From assembly GCA_947168515.1 (NCBI GenBank), contig CAMVMF010000003.1, forward strand, positions 44,905-108,904: 64,000 nt of DNA. The letters run 5' to 3'. The notes beneath the pieces were generated by a model, which searched no databases, was not told the origin of the DNA, and saw only the letters and a program-made list of their open reading frames with translations. Below are positions 36,000-45,130 of this stretch, one piece after another; positions within the stretch are counted from its first letter, which is position 1; each line of letters opens with the position of its first letter. Origin of the DNA: an uncultured Bacteroidales bacterium (GTDB lineage Bacteria; Bacteroidota; Bacteroidia; Bacteroidales; P3). The position numbers and the translations under genes are program-made.

Positions 36000-36046
36000 C
36001 AAAGGTACGAAAAAATCTCCAATGTCAAAAAAATATTGTATTTTTG
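36000..36046. promoter_or_regulatory. Divergent -7 boxes (thiamine kinase / secreted operon)
   Basis: TACCTTTG on the minus strand (36007-36000) serves the kinase gene; TATTTTTG on the plus strand (36039-36046) serves the gene at 36100. Their start regions are 40-60 bases from the respective ATGs. Confidence 0.75.
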
Positions 36047-36099
36047 CACAATCAAAAGTGACCAACTCCGTTAATGATAGAAACTACAACGAAAGAAAA

Positions 36100-36600
36100 A
36101 TGAAAAAAATCGCTTTAGTTCTTGTTGCCTTTGTCATGGCTCAGTGCGCTATGGCTCAGCAGTTTTCCCTTCCTATCCTCCCGGAAAAGATGTGGCCATC
36201 AGAATATGCCAACTATGAGGCCGATGTGCTCAATTGTTGCGACTATTTGCTGGGCACCGACCCCAGCTTCAATGCTCCCAAACATGAGGAGTGCGCTAGT
36301 TTTCTTCTCCGTTGGGCTGCTGGCAGTCCCAATATGTCCATCGTCGTTGCCGAAGAATTGGTGGATGCCAAAAAAGGGGATTTGTTGCTGGCATACATAG
36401 CCGGATGGGCTCGCCATTCCATCAAACACCCTGAGGACAACGGCCTCCTTTGTGCCAATGTGGCTGTGGCCGATATGCTCAATTTCTATTTTGCCCATAA
36501 GGATGTGATTGGCAAGTCTAAACTCACCGACAAACTGCTCAAGAAGCAGGAGAAAGGCGAGTTGGCTTCCTATATCACCAAAGTGTTGGTCAAAGAGTAG
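36100..36600 (+). CDS. Secreted protein of unknown function
   Basis: A 166-residue protein with a signal peptide (KKIALVLVAFVMAQCAMAQ). The mature part is helical, with conserved-looking Trp, Cys and His (DVLNCCDYLL, ECASFLLRWAAGSPN, AGWARHSIKHPED). No family is recognised. The ATG at 36100 follows the promoter by 54 bases. It is the first of three closely packed genes. Confidence 0.75.
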   Translation: MKKIALVLVAFVMAQCAMAQQFSLPILPEKMWPSEYANYEADVLNCCDYLLGTDPSFNAPKHEECASFLLRWAAGSPNMSIVVAEELVDAKKGDLLLAYIAGWARHSIKHPEDNGLLCANVAVADMLNFYFAHKDVIGKSKLTDKLLKKQEKGELASYITKVLVKE

Positions 36601-36603
36601 TTG

Positions 36604-37389
36604 ATGCGGCGCCGCTTAGCCTTCATATCTATTTGTGCACTTGTCTTTTCCGCCTGTGCGGAGGGCGACAGTCCTTTCCCTTATCAGCCCAACCTGCCTA
36701 CCGATTTCAATGTGGACCAACCGTCGAGTCAGGTAGGGCAGATGACAGGGCCGGTGGCAGCGTTCACTTACGAGCTCTTCAGCGAGCAGGCCGAAGGTCT
36801 GCTGCTCCAGTGCCTGGGCAATTTTGATACCGCGGGACATGTGTGCGACTACTATTACCGCGATCGGGAGAACACCTTGCGCTACCATTTTGTGTACGAT
36901 ACCTTGGGCCGCCGCATAGAGGAGTTCTGCTATCTCGACTCTGCCGGAACGCCTTACGACAGCCTCACCTCGGTTTACACTTATACAACATATTCTTACG
37001 GGGCAGGCGGTCGTCGCTGCCAGGCACGTATCAAGGGTCCCGAGGGACGCAAATACTCTTTCCGACTCCGTTTCAACAGTCATGGGCAGCTCACCAAATA
37101 TATCTTCCCGGATGGGTCGCGTTTCAGCTATGAGTACGACACGCAGGGCCGGCTGGCCCGTCGGGTGAACCCCGATGCCTCGGTTCAGGAGTTTGCCTCC
37201 ATGTCGCAAGGGCAACCCCTTGCCACCGACAGCCTAGGACGCGTGGTGGAGGAGCGGGTGACAGATGACGATGGGCTGGTGATGGCCTATTACGCCTATG
37301 ACGACCACGGCAACTGGGTGCGCCGCACCACCACGGGACAACAGGTCCCTTCCAAGCTTGAAGTTAGAACTTTTGTATATTACAATTAA
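36604..37389 (+). CDS. YD-repeat-like lipoprotein
   Basis: A 261-residue protein with lipobox ALVFSAC. The body holds degenerate YD/RHS-type repeats (YDTLGRRIEEFCYLDSAG, YEYDTQGRLARRV, YAYDDHGNWVRRTT). Short YD-repeat lipoproteins are common in Bacteroidota; the role is unknown. The ATG at 36604 follows the previous stop by three bases; a TTG just before it is less likely. Confidence 0.8.
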   Translation: MRRRLAFISICALVFSACAEGDSPFPYQPNLPTDFNVDQPSSQVGQMTGPVAAFTYELFSEQAEGLLLQCLGNFDTAGHVCDYYYRDRENTLRYHFVYDTLGRRIEEFCYLDSAGTPYDSLTSVYTYTTYSYGAGGRRCQARIKGPEGRKYSFRLRFNSHGQLTKYIFPDGSRFSYEYDTQGRLARRVNPDASVQEFASMSQGQPLATDSLGRVVEERVTDDDGLVMAYYAYDDHGNWVRRTTTGQQVPSKLEVRTFVYYN

Positions 37390-37393
37390 TGTT

Positions 37394-38116
37394 ATGAAAC
37401 AGAAACTGATTTTACTTTCCATCTGCTTTGCCCTATTGGGCGCGGCCTGCAACAACTCCAAAGACGAGGTTGCTTCTTTCGATTTCAACAACACCTGCTG
37501 GTTCGACGGTTATGAGTTCTTTGTCGGCGGCAGCGACACCACTGTTACCGATGTGTTTAATTTCGCCGGCGGCACGCTCCATGAGGGCGGCTCTACTTTC
37601 TCGCTGCGACAAGTGGCTGTGGATACTTTTGTCATCCAGCCCACAGCTGGCACGACATGGGTGGCCGTGGGTGTTGAGGGCGACACCGTGGTGCGCGAGC
37701 CTTTCGGCAGCCTCTCCATGTTGGTCTGCCACCGTCCCAACGACCCCGAGTGCGACACCCTCTGGCAGTACGACCCGGGCGACAAAACCCCTATGGAGGC
37801 GTACGAACAACTCCTTCTCCAGAAACGCATCGGCTCCCTTACCGGCACCTATTACGATGCCCAGAAGAAACTGACTTATCAGTTCTTCGACACCTTCTTG
37901 GTGCGCATCAATGAAAAAGGCGTGGCCGACACTCAGTCCTTCCATTTCTTCTACTCGTTCGACATGCCAAGCCATATCTTGCAGCTCTCCAACTCCGACC
38001 AGTTCTGGTATGAGCTCACCCCCAAGGGCATGGACCTCTACGACATCAAGTACTGGAAGCAAGAAGAGGATTTCACCCGCGAGTCCCTCATCGCACAACT
38101 CGAGAGACAGAAGTAA
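37394..38116 (+). CDS. Lipoprotein of unknown function
   Basis: A 240-residue protein with a lipoprotein signal (KQKLILLSICFALLGAAC). The rest looks like a small beta-rich domain (FDFNNTCWFDGYEFFVGG). I recognise no family. It starts four bases after the previous stop and ends the operon, which is closed by a very strong hairpin. Confidence 0.75.
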   Translation: MKQKLILLSICFALLGAACNNSKDEVASFDFNNTCWFDGYEFFVGGSDTTVTDVFNFAGGTLHEGGSTFSLRQVAVDTFVIQPTAGTTWVAVGVEGDTVVREPFGSLSMLVCHRPNDPECDTLWQYDPGDKTPMEAYEQLLLQKRIGSLTGTYYDAQKKLTYQFFDTFLVRINEKGVADTQSFHFFYSFDMPSHILQLSNSDQFWYELTPKGMDLYDIKYWKQEEDFTRESLIAQLERQK

Positions 38117-38137
38117 TCCGCCTTCCCGGCATCAACG

Positions 38138-38180
38138 ATAACAAGAAAGCCACTGCTCGCAGCAGTGGCTTTCTTGTTAT
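38138..38180 (+). terminator. Long perfect terminator hairpin
   Basis: ATAACAAGAAAGCCACTGCT and its exact complement flank the loop CGC; two further base pairs extend the stem to 22. It is bidirectional and also serves the minus-strand restriction remnant. Confidence 0.85.
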
Positions 38181-38274
38181 CGGCTTTTTCCAACAGCCCA
38201 TGTTGGCAGATTATTGGTCAGAACTAATCAGTTTGGTAGTTGCTTCTATTTGGCTGTTGGTGTATGAGCTATGA

Positions 38275-39261
38275 TTAGTTTGCGGCGCGATGGTCGCCGG
38301 TCAGCTGTTCCTTGACGGTCTTGAATCCGAAATTCTCAGGCGATTCAGCAGCCTTGGGCATAGTGCTGTTGATGCCTGTGGCACGGAGGGTGGACTCCAC
38401 GGCTTTGTTGACGGCATAGTACTGGTGATAGGCGGCCACCTTCTTCACCGTGGTGATGGTCAGCTGACCTGTGGCCTTGTCCTCGTGCTTGTCTTTCTCG
38501 AAGACGGTGAACGAGCGCACGAGGTCGAGCAGGGTTTCCTTGTTCAGCATACCGCGCAGCAGCACCTCCAGCTCGCCCAGCAGATGTGAGGCTACGGTCT
38601 CGCCGTCCTCGCTCTTCCAGGCCGAATAGCGGCTCAACCCTGCCGACAGCGAGCCCGCACGGGCTTCCAAACCGTCGGAGATGACGATTAGCTCATTGTA
38701 TACAAACAACGACGGTATCTGCGCTTTGTAGGTCTCTATCTGATTGTAGGCGGCAGTGATAGTGGCCTCCTCGTCGGTGGCATTCTTCAACTCCATCACC
38801 ACCAGCGGCAGACCGTTGACAAACAGCACCACGTCGGGCCGCAGATTGTGTCCGTTCTCCACTACGGTGAACTGGTTGACCACCACGAAGTCGTTGTTCC
38901 ACGGGTCGTCGAAGTCCACCAACCACACTTTCTTACCACGTTCCTCACCGTTCTCATAGACCGACACCGTCACGCCTTGTGTTAGCAGTTCGTGGAAAAG
39001 CTTGTTGTCGGCCAAAAGGTCGGTGGAACCGATGCGTAGGACCGTCTTGACGGCCTCGTCCAGCACGCTGGCAGGCAGCGACGGGTTGAGTCGCCGTACC
39101 GCAGCCTCCAACCGCTCACGCAGCACCACTTCGTCCAGCGACGACCGCAGCGGCATCTTGCCATCCGGCGCGATGTCGGGCCCTTAGAGGTACTCATAAC
39201 CCCTTCCCTGCAGTATCTCGATGGTCATCTGCTCTATGTCCGTTTCCGTCAGCTTGGTCAT
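38275..39261 (-). pseudogene. hsdR: hsdR remnant (type I restriction subunit)
   Basis: From ATG 39261 the frame reads MTKLTETDIEQMTIEILQ..., a typical HsdR start, then hits TAA at codon 26 (39186-39184). It continues in the same frame with the HsdR nuclease domain (WLVDFDDPWNNDFVVVNQFTV, RPDVVLFVNGLPLVVMELKN with the PD-ExK residues, LFVYNELIVISDG). It ends after about 328 codons, before the helicase motor, whereas intact HsdR is about 1,000 residues. Both the nonsense codon and the missing C-terminus indicate a dead gene. A frame restarting at 39156 (293 residues) remains open. It is preceded by a fic remnant, as in hsd loci. Confidence 0.88.
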
Positions 39262-39265
39262 AACA

Positions 39266-39847
39266 TTATATGTTTAGTTTCCAATATCCGTTTTTATCTG
39301 CACCTTCTCGTGAAAGCAGTTGTTTTTTTGTTAATGCAGCAATCAGTCTCTCCACTTGTCTTTGCGAAATACCTATCAACTCTGCCATTTGCTTGGCTGT
39401 AGCATATTTATTGTTTGCAATCAATGACATTACCTTTTGCTCGTTTACACCGACATTTACACCGACATTTACACCGACATCAGAAGTTGCATCCAGCGGT
39501 TCTCCTTTATGCTGCAGTACAGATTTATAAATCTCATCCAACATAAAGTCTATGAACGGTCCACACTCGCCCTGCTTGGTACTCTGGGCTATGGCGTCGT
39601 AATAGGCTTGTTGGTTGGCATATACCATATTCTCCACCGGCAGGTGCGCAAACGACGGATGCCAGCTGCTGAGGATGAGCGACTGCCACAGGCGCCCCAT
39701 CCTGCCATTACCGTCAATAAAAGGATGGAAAAACTCGAACTCGTAATGGAACACGCAGCTGCGAACCAGCAGGTGATCGTCAGTATTCTTTAGCCAGTCG
39801 AAGAGGTCTGTCATCAGCAGACGCACCCTGTCTGCCGGAGGAGCCAT
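39266..39847 (-). pseudogene. 5'-truncated fic of the hsd locus
   Basis: The remaining frame contains the Fic motif HPFIDGNGRMGRLW, then a C-terminal wHTH region (AKQMAELIGISQRQVERLIAAL). Homology to Fic begins near MAPPADRV (39847); upstream the frame runs into a palindromic repeat, so the N-terminal part is lost. A 12-base tandem repeat (TTTACACCGACA, 39444-39480) encodes VGVNVGVNVGVN. The stop is four bases before the hsdR ATG, which fits fic genes found inside type I restriction operons. An open frame extends to 39928, but its first 27 codons come from the repeat. Confidence 0.82.
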
Positions 39848-39865
39848 ATGCTCATGGATAGATGT

Positions 39866-40076
39866 GCAGCCTGAAGGGCTGCAACAGATACAGCCCAGGG
39901 CAACGCCCTGTGGTTTCCGTGGCGACAAAACATCATTGGCAGCCTGAAGGGCTGCAACAACATGAGGTTCGATATGAATCTGTTGCAGCCCTTCAGGCTG
40001 CAGGGAATGTGATGGGCGTTCGTCCCACCGCGGTGCGGTGGGCTGTATCTGTTAGAGCCTTTCAGGCTCACTCTGC
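39866..40076. repeat. Nested palindromic repeat, relative of repeat A
   Basis: Starts GCAGCCTGAAGGGCTGCAAC-AGATACAGCCC-AGGGCAACGCCCTGTGG and ends with the mirrored form (CTGTATCTGTTAGAGCC...AGGCTC). Inside is an inverted pair GCAGCCTGAAGGGCTGCAAC / GTTGCAGCCCTTCAGGCTGC at 39939-40001. The layout (AAGGGC hairpin, ACAGAT, AGCCC...GGGCAACGCC) parallels repeat A. It has replaced the 5' part of fic. Confidence 0.8.
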
Positions 40077-40167
40077 CTCGACCATTTTTTTGTCATGGCT
40101 ATTTGTGGCCGAAGGGGTGGGGGAGGGACTCGCAGCCTTCGGCCGGGAGGGGGGCCGCTGGGGGGCG

Positions 40168-41025
40168 TTAGGGTAGGCGGGTGACGATTTCTTTGTAGCG
40201 GATGGAGCGGAGGAAGTCTTCGCAGCCTTCGGTTTTGAGGAGGTCGTCGGGGGCGTGGGCATCGGTGCTGACGATGACGGGGATGCCCAGCTCGTTCATG
40301 TGGCGGATGGTGCTGCGGCCGGGGTAGTAGTCGTTGTGGCGGCCCTTGTAGATGCCGCGGGTGTTTATCTCGCAGATGCAGCCGGTCTCCTTGATGAGCT
40401 CCACCGTCTCGTACATCAGGTCGCGGAACCAGGGCTCGTCGTAATGGAAGTAGCGGTCGCGGTTGTGCATCACCACCTTGTCGAAATGTCCCACGATGGT
40501 GGGTCGTTGACTCTCTATCATGGCGTTGTTCTGATAGAAGAAGGCCTTCACGGCGCGGCGGATGTCGCCGCCGAAATGGCGTTGCAGGCCGTCGTCGTAG
40601 GTCTCGTAGTGCGGCCCGTCGATCATCCACAGGTGCTGTGCCGCCTCGGCGGGATGGGCGCGCAGCTCCTCGATGCTGTCGGGGTTGGGGATGAGGTGGA
40701 TGCTGCCGATGGTGTATTCCAGTCCGCCCTGTTCGATTAGCGGGCCGAAGTCCTCCAGCAGTCCAGGCACATAGTCGATCTCCAGTCCCAGCCGAATCTC
40801 TATCCGTCCGGCGTATTCCTGTTGCAGGGCGCGGACGGTGTCGCAGTACTCCACGTACTTGTCGTCCTTGATGGAGAAGGTATTCTCATAGGGCAGGGGC
40901 GCATGGCCCGAGAAGCCCAAATATTTCATGCCGTGCGCCACGGCAAACTCCACCATCTCGCGTGGCGAAGCCTTGCCGTCGCAGTAGCTGGAATGGGTGT
41001 GGTAGTTAGAAAGCATAAACGACAC
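40168..41025 (-). CDS. PHP-domain histidinol-phosphatase (HisJ type)
   Basis: A 285-residue PHP phosphoesterase: NYHTHSSYCDG at the N-terminus, LGLEIDYVPG, TIGSIHL and VSTDAHAPDD, giving the usual metal-binding His, Glu and Asp set. HisJ-type enzymes dephosphorylate histidinol phosphate, but no other his gene is in the window, so the substrate is not certain. The ATG could be 41025 or 41016; both overlap the end of the preceding gene, so translation is coupled. Confidence 0.88.
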   Translation of the reverse strand: MSFMLSNYHTHSSYCDGKASPREMVEFAVAHGMKYLGFSGHAPLPYENTFSIKDDKYVEYCDTVRALQQEYAGRIEIRLGLEIDYVPGLLEDFGPLIEQGGLEYTIGSIHLIPNPDSIEELRAHPAEAAQHLWMIDGPHYETYDDGLQRHFGGDIRRAVKAFFYQNNAMIESQRPTIVGHFDKVVMHNRDRYFHYDEPWFRDLMYETVELIKETGCICEINTRGIYKGRHNDYYPGRSTIRHMNELGIPVIVSTDAHAPDDLLKTEGCEDFLRSIRYKEIVTRLP

Positions 41026-42220
41026 TTAAAGAAAGTCTGAGGTTGCCCACGGGCTGCTGGTAGCCGGCATAGGTGTATTCGGCCTCGCCGGTGAAGGACA
41101 GCCCTTTCTGGGTGGTATAAGTGAGGCGGGGCTGCACGCGCCATAGATATTCGAGGTCGTGGCCGCGCCCGAGGTAGGTGTAGGTGCGGTCCAAGGCGGA
41201 GGCGTGGTCGGTGCCGTCCATATTCTGGGCATAGCCCATGAACAGTCCGGGCCGCCAGTGGCCGTGGTTTTTCTCTATGTCCAGCCACACGGTGTTGAAA
41301 TGCCAGTCGTAGGCATCAAGATAGCGTCCCATGACATCCGTCACCAGCACATATCCGCCCAACGAGCAGCCCTCATAGAGGCTGTTGTTCAGCAAGGTCT
41401 GTGCCTTGAGGGTGACATGGTCGAAGCGGTAGCTGCCGAAGAGGGAGAAAGTGGGCGAGCTGTAGAGGTGCTGACCCACGGCACTGCCGGTGGTGTTGAC
41501 CATGGGCTGGATGGTCTTGAGGTTGGCGGCAGCACCCACAAAGAGGCGGTCCTGGCGGTAGCGCAGCTGGGCGGTGAACTCGGGCACCAGGCTGTGGCGG
41601 GCGAAGAGGGTGCTGCTCTGCGGCGTGCCGTTGAGCAGACCCTGGCTCATGTTGTCCAGCTGCCATTGTGCCACCCCCACGGCCTCCCAGTTGCCCGTGC
41701 GATAAGTGTAGCGCACCTGTGGCTGGCGGGCATAACAGTGGAACGGTGCCCCCATATTCAGGGGGTTGGTCATGGGCATGATCTCGTGCACCACCATGGC
41801 GTACCAGTATTGGCCTGCCAGCAGGCTGTGCTTGCCCCAGTCGAGGGTGAGGTAGGCGTGGCGCAGCCGCAGGTTGTTGATGGTGGCATTGGTGGCTCCG
41901 GTGAAGTCGCCTTCGAGGTAGGCGCTGGTCTTGGCTCCCAGCATGTCGGGACCCTTCACCCGCAGCCCTAGGCGGGCGGTGATGGCCAGCATATTGGCCT
42001 GCCAGCCGTCGTTGATGTCGCGGCCGTGGCTGTCGAGGTTGATGGGCTTGGGGTAGAAAAGCATCATGTCCTCGCGGCCGCCCACCACGCTGCGGCTGTC
42101 GGCATAGTAGTGGGGGTTGACAAAGCCGTGGAAGTCGAAGGAGAAGCCCTCCTGGGCCCGGAGCACTCCGAATGCCCCAAGCATTCCGAGTACTCCGAAA
42201 AAGGCAATCACTTTCTTCAT
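41006..42220 (-). CDS. Outer-membrane beta-barrel protein
   Basis: A 404-residue protein with a signal peptide (VIAFFGVLGMLGAFGVLRAQ). Many short amphipathic strands follow (NATINNLRLRHAYLTLDWGKHSLLAGQYWYAMV), and it ends LRLSLSVVYAF with the terminal Phe of barrels. It is porin-like in layout, but I cannot name the family. The start at 42220 gives the signal peptide and overlaps the previous stop by four bases (ATGA). Function is unknown; it may be a channel for the neighbouring membrane protein's substrate. Confidence 0.8.
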   Translation of the reverse strand: MKKVIAFFGVLGMLGAFGVLRAQEGFSFDFHGFVNPHYYADSRSVVGGREDMMLFYPKPINLDSHGRDINDGWQANMLAITARLGLRVKGPDMLGAKTSAYLEGDFTGATNATINNLRLRHAYLTLDWGKHSLLAGQYWYAMVVHEIMPMTNPLNMGAPFHCYARQPQVRYTYRTGNWEAVGVAQWQLDNMSQGLLNGTPQSSTLFARHSLVPEFTAQLRYRQDRLFVGAAANLKTIQPMVNTTGSAVGQHLYSSPTFSLFGSYRFDHVTLKAQTLLNNSLYEGCSLGGYVLVTDVMGRYLDAYDWHFNTVWLDIEKNHGHWRPGLFMGYAQNMDGTDHASALDRTYTYLGRGHDLEYLWRVQPRLTYTTQKGLSFTGEAEYTYAGYQQPVGNLRLSLSVVYAF

Positions 42221-42924
42221 TTCTTGCTCCCTCCTGCCAAAGCCAAGATGAGACCTAACGCCACACCCAGCAGGGCGGCAAAGAGCACCTGGAAGGTGGG
42301 GGGCAGAATGAAGGTGATGGTGTGGGCCGGGAACCAGAAGAGGGGGATGGTCTTCTTGAACACCACGTTCCACTGCACGTCCCAGTTGACCTTCTGGCCC
42401 ATAATCTCGCGCATCTTCATGGGGCGCAGCAGGCCGCGCACCGTGCCGCCGTTGTCCAGGATATGGATGTCGGTGCACTTATGGAACGTCATCATCACCG
42501 GGGCGAAGATGGTGTTCATCAGCACGCTGACGGCAAAGGCAATGCCCAGTTTGCCCCAGGTGAGTTCCGAGGCCTTGAAGATGGCTGCCAGGGCACCTTT
42601 CTCGCATCCGCCCACAGCTTCGAGGAAAGCGGGCACGCCGCTCTTGAAGATAATCATGGCCATGGCGATGCACATGCCCAGGAAGCCCCACACCATCATG
42701 CGGGGCACGATGCCGAAGCCCTTCTTGTTGTACACCCCCTCGCGGATGCGCAGGGCCAGCATCTCGCCGAAGGTGGCCAGGATGGCAAACTTGAAGAATG
42801 CCATGATGAAGGGATGGGCCGCCGTGGAGGCCTCAAACCAAGCAAAGAAACCCGTGGCAGGGATAAAGAACGGGGCCAACACGACCACCACAATAAGGAT
42901 TACAATCCAGTCAGTTTTTTTCAT
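42217..42924 (-). CDS. Inner-membrane protein, unknown (possibly Mpv17-like)
   Basis: A 235-residue protein with about five or six hydrophobic segments (IVILIVVVVLAPFFI, VWGFLGMCIAMAMIIF, LPPTFQVLFAALLGVALGLIL). VNWDVQWNVVFKKTIPLFWFPAHT is faintly like the Mpv17/PMP22 signature, but I am not confident. It is translationally coupled to the barrel protein and PHP phosphatase, suggesting a joint envelope or transport function. No promoter box is clear. Confidence 0.75.
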   Translation of the reverse strand: MKKTDWIVILIVVVVLAPFFIPATGFFAWFEASTAAHPFIMAFFKFAILATFGEMLALRIREGVYNKKGFGIVPRMMVWGFLGMCIAMAMIIFKSGVPAFLEAVGGCEKGALAAIFKASELTWGKLGIAFAVSVLMNTIFAPVMMTFHKCTDIHILDNGGTVRGLLRPMKMREIMGQKVNWDVQWNVVFKKTIPLFWFPAHTITFILPPTFQVLFAALLGVALGLILALAGGSKK

Positions 42925-42967
42925 ATAACTATCAATTTCAAGTTGTTATTAATAAAGTCTATTTTTT

Positions 42968-43030
42968 CTATCCTCTCTATCGAATCCATCTCAGTCTATC
43001 CAATCTATCCAATCTATCCCCTCTATCTCT
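42968..43030. repeat. Simple repeat (CTATCCAAT)n
   Basis: Imperfect units CTATCCAAT, CTATCCCCT and CTATCTCT fill the space after the GH3 stop. They belong to neither neighbouring coding region. Confidence 0.7.
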
Positions 43031-45118
43031 CTACAGCGTCACCTTCAGCTCTATGCGGTCGGTGCGCTTCCACTCGGTCATCTCCTGAATGCTCTCGTCG
43101 AAATGCCTTAGCCAGAACGGGTCTATCTCTATCTCAAAGGGCACCGGCGAACCGTCGGTGGGCAGCTCCACCTTCTGGTATCCGATAAGGCTCTTGCGTG
43201 GCCCTTGGGGGTCGTCGAGGTTGGTCATAAACACCTTCACCACCGTGGTGCCGGGGGCCGAGCATCGGGTGCCCGACTGGGGCGTGCGGCTAACCGTGCC
43301 GGTCACCCTCATGTGGTGCCAGTCCACCCGGTGGCTGTCTATCTGGGCCTGGGTGTAGTTGAGGCCGAAGCCGAAGGGGTAGAGCGGCTCGCTGTCGTCC
43401 ATGTAGCGGTAGGTGCGGCCTGCCATGTCGTAGCTGGCAAAGTCGGGCAGCTGTTCGGTGGAGCGGTACCAGGTCACCGGCAGGCGGCCGAAGCAGTCGT
43501 ACTCTCCGGCCAGGCTGGCGGCAATGGCCTCGCCCATGGCCTCGCCGCCATACCAGCAGGCCATGATGGCGTCGCACTGCTGCTCGCGCTTGTCCAGCGC
43601 GATGGCGCTGCTGCTGCACAGCAGCAACACCACGGGCTTGCCCTTGCGCTGCAGCTTGTGCAGCTCGTGGCGCTGGTCCTCGGGCAGTTCGATACGGGTG
43701 CGGTCGCCCTTGTAAAAACCGGGGGCATCCACCTGCAGCTCCTCGCCCTCCAGCTGGGGGCTGAGGCCTCCGGCGTACACTATCACGTCGGCCTTGGCGG
43801 GGCGGCTCACCAGGGTGAAGTGGTTGGCCAGCCCCTCGCGGATGCTGACGGTGTGGCGCGGGGTGCCGTTGTAGTTGCCTTGGGGCATGAGGGTGTCCTC
43901 GGCGTTGGGGCCGGCCAGGTATATTTTTGTCTTGCCCTCCTGCAGGGGTAGGAGGGAGCGGTGGTTGCGCAGCAGCACCAGGCTCTCGGCGCAGGCACGA
44001 GTGGGGTCCACGTCGGCGGCGGGCAGCTCACGGGGGTCGTCCAGTTCGGCCCGCAGGCGGGTGCGCAGGATGCGGCGCACGTGCTCGTTGACCTTATGCT
44101 CGGAGATATAGCCGGAGTCCACGGCAGTACGCAGGGCCTGCAGGCCGCTGCCACACTCCAGGTCCACCTCCGACCCAAAGGCATCGGCCGCCGTGGCGGC
44201 GGCGGTGGGGTGGGTGCGGTGGCGCGGGATGACGGTGTCGGGCTCCCAGCAGTCGTTCAGGGCCCAGCAGTCGGTCACCAGCAGGCCGTCGAAGTGCCAT
44301 TTGTGGCGCAGGATGTCCACCAGCAGCTCGCGGTTGGTGCAGCAGGGGCTGCCGTTGAGGCGGTTGTAGCCGCACATCACCTGCTGCACGTCGCTGTTGC
44401 GCACGATGTACTCGAAGGCGGGCAGGTAGGTGGTCCACAGGTCGCGGGGGCTCACGCGGGAGTCGAACTCGTGCCGCACCCCTTCGGGACCGCTATGCAC
44501 GGCCAGGTGCTTGATGCAGGCCGCCGCCGTCAGTGGCTCGGGGTAGTGGGGCTGGGGGTGCCCCTGGCGGTAAGGCATATAGCTGTGCTGCAGTCCGCTG
44601 ACGCATGCCAGCCCCATGGTGGCGGTGAGGAAGGGGTCCTCGCCGTAGGTCTCCATGCCGCGGCCCCAGCGGGGGTCGCGGAAGAGGTTGATGTTGGGGG
44701 TGAAGAAGGTCAGCCCCGTGTAGTCGGTGGGTTCGCGCAGGGCCACGCAGGTGTCGCTGCGGCGGGCCTCGACATACTTGACGTTGGCCTCGATGGCCAC
44801 CTCGGAGAAGATGTGGAACACCATGGGGGTGTTGAAGGAGGCTGCCAGGGCCACGGGTGTGGGCCACACGGTGGCGTAGCCGTTGCGGCCCACGCCGTGG
44901 AGGGCCTCGTTCCACCAGCTGTAGGCCGGCAGCCCCAAAGATGGGATGGCGGGGTTGCGGTGCTCCATCAGGGAGAGTTTCTCGTCCAGGGTCAGTCGGC
45001 TCAGCAGGTCCTCCACCCGCTCGTGCACAGTGAGCGAGGTGTCCTGAAAGGGAAAGTTCTGCGCCCTAAGTGGGGTGCAACACAGGATTATTGTTGCTAA
45101 GATAATGATTTTTTTCAT
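43031..45118 (-). CDS. GH3 glycosidase (beta-glucosidase/xylosidase type)
   Basis: A 695-residue enzyme with a signal peptide (IIILATIILCCTPLRAQ). The N-terminal barrel has LPAYSWWNEALHGVGR, NINLFRDPRWGRGMETYGEDP, ACIKHLAVHSGPEG and the nucleophile segment GLLVTDCWALND. The second alpha/beta domain has VLLRNHRSLLPL and ACWYGGEAMGEAI, then a fibronectin-like end (PLYPFGFGLNYT). Sequence resembles beta-xylosidase/beta-glucosidase members; the substrate is not determined. A -7 box ends only five bases before the ATG, so the mRNA may be leaderless. It is very GC-rich. Confidence 0.93.
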   Translation of the reverse strand: MKKIIILATIILCCTPLRAQNFPFQDTSLTVHERVEDLLSRLTLDEKLSLMEHRNPAIPSLGLPAYSWWNEALHGVGRNGYATVWPTPVALAASFNTPMVFHIFSEVAIEANVKYVEARRSDTCVALREPTDYTGLTFFTPNINLFRDPRWGRGMETYGEDPFLTATMGLACVSGLQHSYMPYRQGHPQPHYPEPLTAAACIKHLAVHSGPEGVRHEFDSRVSPRDLWTTYLPAFEYIVRNSDVQQVMCGYNRLNGSPCCTNRELLVDILRHKWHFDGLLVTDCWALNDCWEPDTVIPRHRTHPTAAATAADAFGSEVDLECGSGLQALRTAVDSGYISEHKVNEHVRRILRTRLRAELDDPRELPAADVDPTRACAESLVLLRNHRSLLPLQEGKTKIYLAGPNAEDTLMPQGNYNGTPRHTVSIREGLANHFTLVSRPAKADVIVYAGGLSPQLEGEELQVDAPGFYKGDRTRIELPEDQRHELHKLQRKGKPVVLLLCSSSAIALDKREQQCDAIMACWYGGEAMGEAIAASLAGEYDCFGRLPVTWYRSTEQLPDFASYDMAGRTYRYMDDSEPLYPFGFGLNYTQAQIDSHRVDWHHMRVTGTVSRTPQSGTRCSAPGTTVVKVFMTNLDDPQGPRKSLIGYQKVELPTDGSPVPFEIEIDPFWLRHFDESIQEMTEWKRTDRIELKVTL

Positions 45119-45122
45119 GATG

Positions 45123-45130
45123 CAAAATTA
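45123..45130 (-). promoter_or_regulatory. -7 box of GH3, next to the ATG
   Basis: TAATTTTG on the minus strand, from 45130 to 45123. The expected transcription start falls on or next to the ATG at 45118. Confidence 0.6.

Noticed and set aside
35974..36099. Longer N-terminus for the secreted protein at 36100
   Set aside because: It would begin upstream of the -7 box at 36039 and would bury the signal peptide.
36241..36498. Antisense small frames over the secreted protein at 36100
   Set aside because: They only mirror the coding strand; no promoter or resemblance to any family.
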